Shown: piece after piece, positions 62,585-64,000 of the stretch
Layout of the letters: every line of letters begins with the position of its first letter
How positions within the stretch are numbered: the stretch's first letter is position 1
NCBI GenBank assembly: GCA_034401795.1
Contig: CM067371.1
Location: 78,033,333 to 78,097,332 of the forward strand
Origin: Chaetoderma sp. LZ-2023a
Taxonomy: Eukaryota; Mollusca; Caudofoveata; Chaetodermatida; Chaetodermatidae
Length of the DNA: 64,000 nucleotides
Direction: 5' to 3'
Notes under the pieces: generated by a model
Told to the model about the DNA's origin: nothing
Databases searched by the model: none
Seen by the model: the letters and a program-made list of their open reading frames with translations, nothing else
Made by a program: the position numbers and the translations under genes

Positions 62585-64000
62585 GCCTCAACGTGGCGCA
62601 GCGGTGTAACCCACTGGGTGTCAATCCAGACATTTGGAGGGGCTAACCAGAGCATTATGCACAACGCTAATGAAATGACACTTGGAGATCGAATCAACCG
62701 AAATGGTGCTCGCCCTGTGAGGATCCGCCAGGCAGGTGCAGCGCCGGGCTCCACGCCTCGAAGGAGCCCACCCTCAGCTACTGGAGGTCCCATCAACTCG
62801 TCTTGTGGAGCCAGGGGATGAGGATAGAGAGCTACTGGCCAACCGAAAGAGAAGACCAAACCCAAAGAGAACCCCAGTACCAACATCATGCACTGGAACG
62901 CAGAAGGGGTTACCAACAAGAAATCAGAGCTCGAACAGTTCCTGTACGAAAACAACATTGATATCTGCTGCATCCAAGAGACACACCTGCAAGAAGGAAA
63001 ACCATTTAAGATCAGAGGTTACCAGATTTTCCGGTGTGATCGAAGAGGAAGAAAGAAAGGCGGGGTGATCACCTTGGTCTGAAACAGCGTGAACGCCATC
63101 CAGATCAAAACCTTTATGGAAGAGGCAGAATATATCAAGATCAAGGTAACAACCAGCAACTCTGTGATTGACATTGTCAATTATTACTGCCCTAATGACA
63201 AGAATCTCTCACTTGACACAATCCAGGTCCCGGACTGCCACTTCCTCATTGCGGGAGACTTTAATAGCCAGTCCCAGAGCAGGGGATACAGAACACTTGA
63301 TAACCGAGAAGACATTGAAGCATGGCAAGATGAAAAGCGCCTTTTACTTGTCAACGATCCCACAGATCAGCCTACCTTCTACTCGCGCCGGTGGCACTCA
63401 ACAACAACGCCGGACTTGGCATTTTGTACAGAAGACATTCACAGAAAAATCAGTAGAGTGGTTGGATCGCAGTTAGGAGGAAGCGACCACCGCCCAGTCC
63501 TCCTCTCTCTTTCTGGAAGTATTTCGACAAGTTCACCTCAGCATCCAAGGTGGAACTACAAAAACGCAAATTGGAGTCTGTTCAGCATTTGTTCCAATGA
63601 GCTTACACAAAATATAGCAGTAGAAGGGAGAAACATCAACAATGTGGTCAAGGAATTTAATTCAAGTATCCTCAAGGCTGCCAACGAAGCAATTCCTCGA
63701 GGGTTCAGGAAAAACTACCGCCCCTACTGGACAACAGAACTGCAAGCAGCACATGATAAACTAGACAAGGCCAGAGATGATGCAGAGGGTAATCCCTGTC
63801 ATGAAAACCACTTCACGCTACAACAAACTAAAGCCAGGTATCTAAAGACCAAGCTGGAGGCCAAAAGAAGAAGCTGTAGGGAAAAGACGACAGGGTTTAA
63901 TTTAGAGAGACACCACAAAGCTATGGAGACTGACTAAAGCACTGAATAATGAGGGTGTTGGGGGAGAGACGATTACTCTTGAAGAAGATGGACAAACACT
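62585..64000 (+). mobile_element. LINE retrotransposon, 5' part, running off the window
   Basis: Contains an apurinic-type endonuclease frame followed at the window edge by the start of the inter-domain region before RT. It lies upstream of TAF3 in the opposite direction. The 62585-62880 part has short frames only. Endonuclease sequence style suggests a Jockey/CR1/I-like clade, not resolved further. Confidence 0.8.
62870..63937 (+). pseudogene. LINE AP endonuclease domain with stop and frameshift
   Basis: Metal-dependent nuclease that nicks target DNA. Blocks in order: IMHWNAEGVTNKKSELEQFL, DICCIQETHLQEGKPFKIRG (catalytic Glu of QETH), GGVITLV then a TGA at 63080, VIDIVNYYCPNDKN, LIAGDFNSQSQS (the GDFN metal/phosphate site), TTPDLAFC and GSDHRPVLLSLS (catalytic Asp-His pair). 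Downstream: YRPYWTTELQAAHDKLDKAR. A frame change near 63905 is needed to continue (LWRLTKALNNEGVGG) to the window end. The TGA is compatible with CGA to TGA decay. Confidence 0.85.

Noticed and set aside
62590..62630. tRNA or tRNA-derived SINE head (GTGGCGCAGCGGTG resembles an A box)
   Set aside because: The B-box-like GGTGTCAATCC is too close, no cloverleaf can be drawn, and the segment leads into a LINE.

Overview
Eukaryotic DNA from an animal, probably a marine invertebrate. The evidence is spliced exons with GT/AG borders, DIRS-type tyrosine-recombinase retrotransposons, Tc1/mariner transposons, a Penelope-like element and a LINE. A mollusc-like genome is my best guess, resting only on recalled resemblance of two short repeats (near 300-370 and 40,815-41,045), so it is weak.

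The one host gene I can support is TAF3 (TFIID subunit 3), on the minus strand and filling most of the window. Five coding exons are visible: 61923-62088, 57648-57893, 47810-48305, 29247-30894 and 22355-22477. They join in frame (phases 1, 1, 2, 0, 0) into 893 codons: the N-terminal histone fold, two SIDxVxR-type motifs and the Lys/Glu-rich region. The C-terminal PHD finger was not found and presumably lies beyond base 1. Everything else is intron or flank, filled with mobile DNA.

Layout from right to left in the direction of TAF3 transcription. 62.6-64.0 kb: start of a LINE (plus strand) upstream of TAF3. Intron 1: a Penelope-like element with a GIY-YIG domain (58.3-60.8 kb) and foldback repeats. 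Intron 2: an internally deleted DIRS-B2 (51.2-57.15 kb) and a 1-kb array of a 21-bp minisatellite (49.26-50.29 kb). Intron 3: DIRS-A4 (33.3-47.5 kb) with a complete 7.2-kb DIRS-C (38.2-45.4 kb) inserted in its gag. Intron 4: a 5'-truncated DIRS-A3 (24.56-28.83 kb). Downstream of exon 5: a Tc1 element (20.14-21.79 kb), an unexplained 16.3-19.0 kb stretch with a promoter-like cluster, and a three-level nest at 0.75-16.3 kb (Tc1 inside the recombinase gene of DIRS-B1, inside DIRS-A1).

Each DIRS element has the classical order gag, reverse transcriptase/RNase H, tyrosine recombinase, with inverted termini and an internal complementary region that joins complements of the two ends. All five, and the Penelope-like element, point the same way as TAF3. 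Every DIRS copy has stops or frameshifts. The two Tc1 copies are nearly identical, with intact transposases, so they are the youngest and possibly active. The most striking host-side observation is a fresh 223-bp tandem duplication of the 3' half of TAF3 exon 5, in which a foldback transposon end supplies a splice acceptor in the correct phase.
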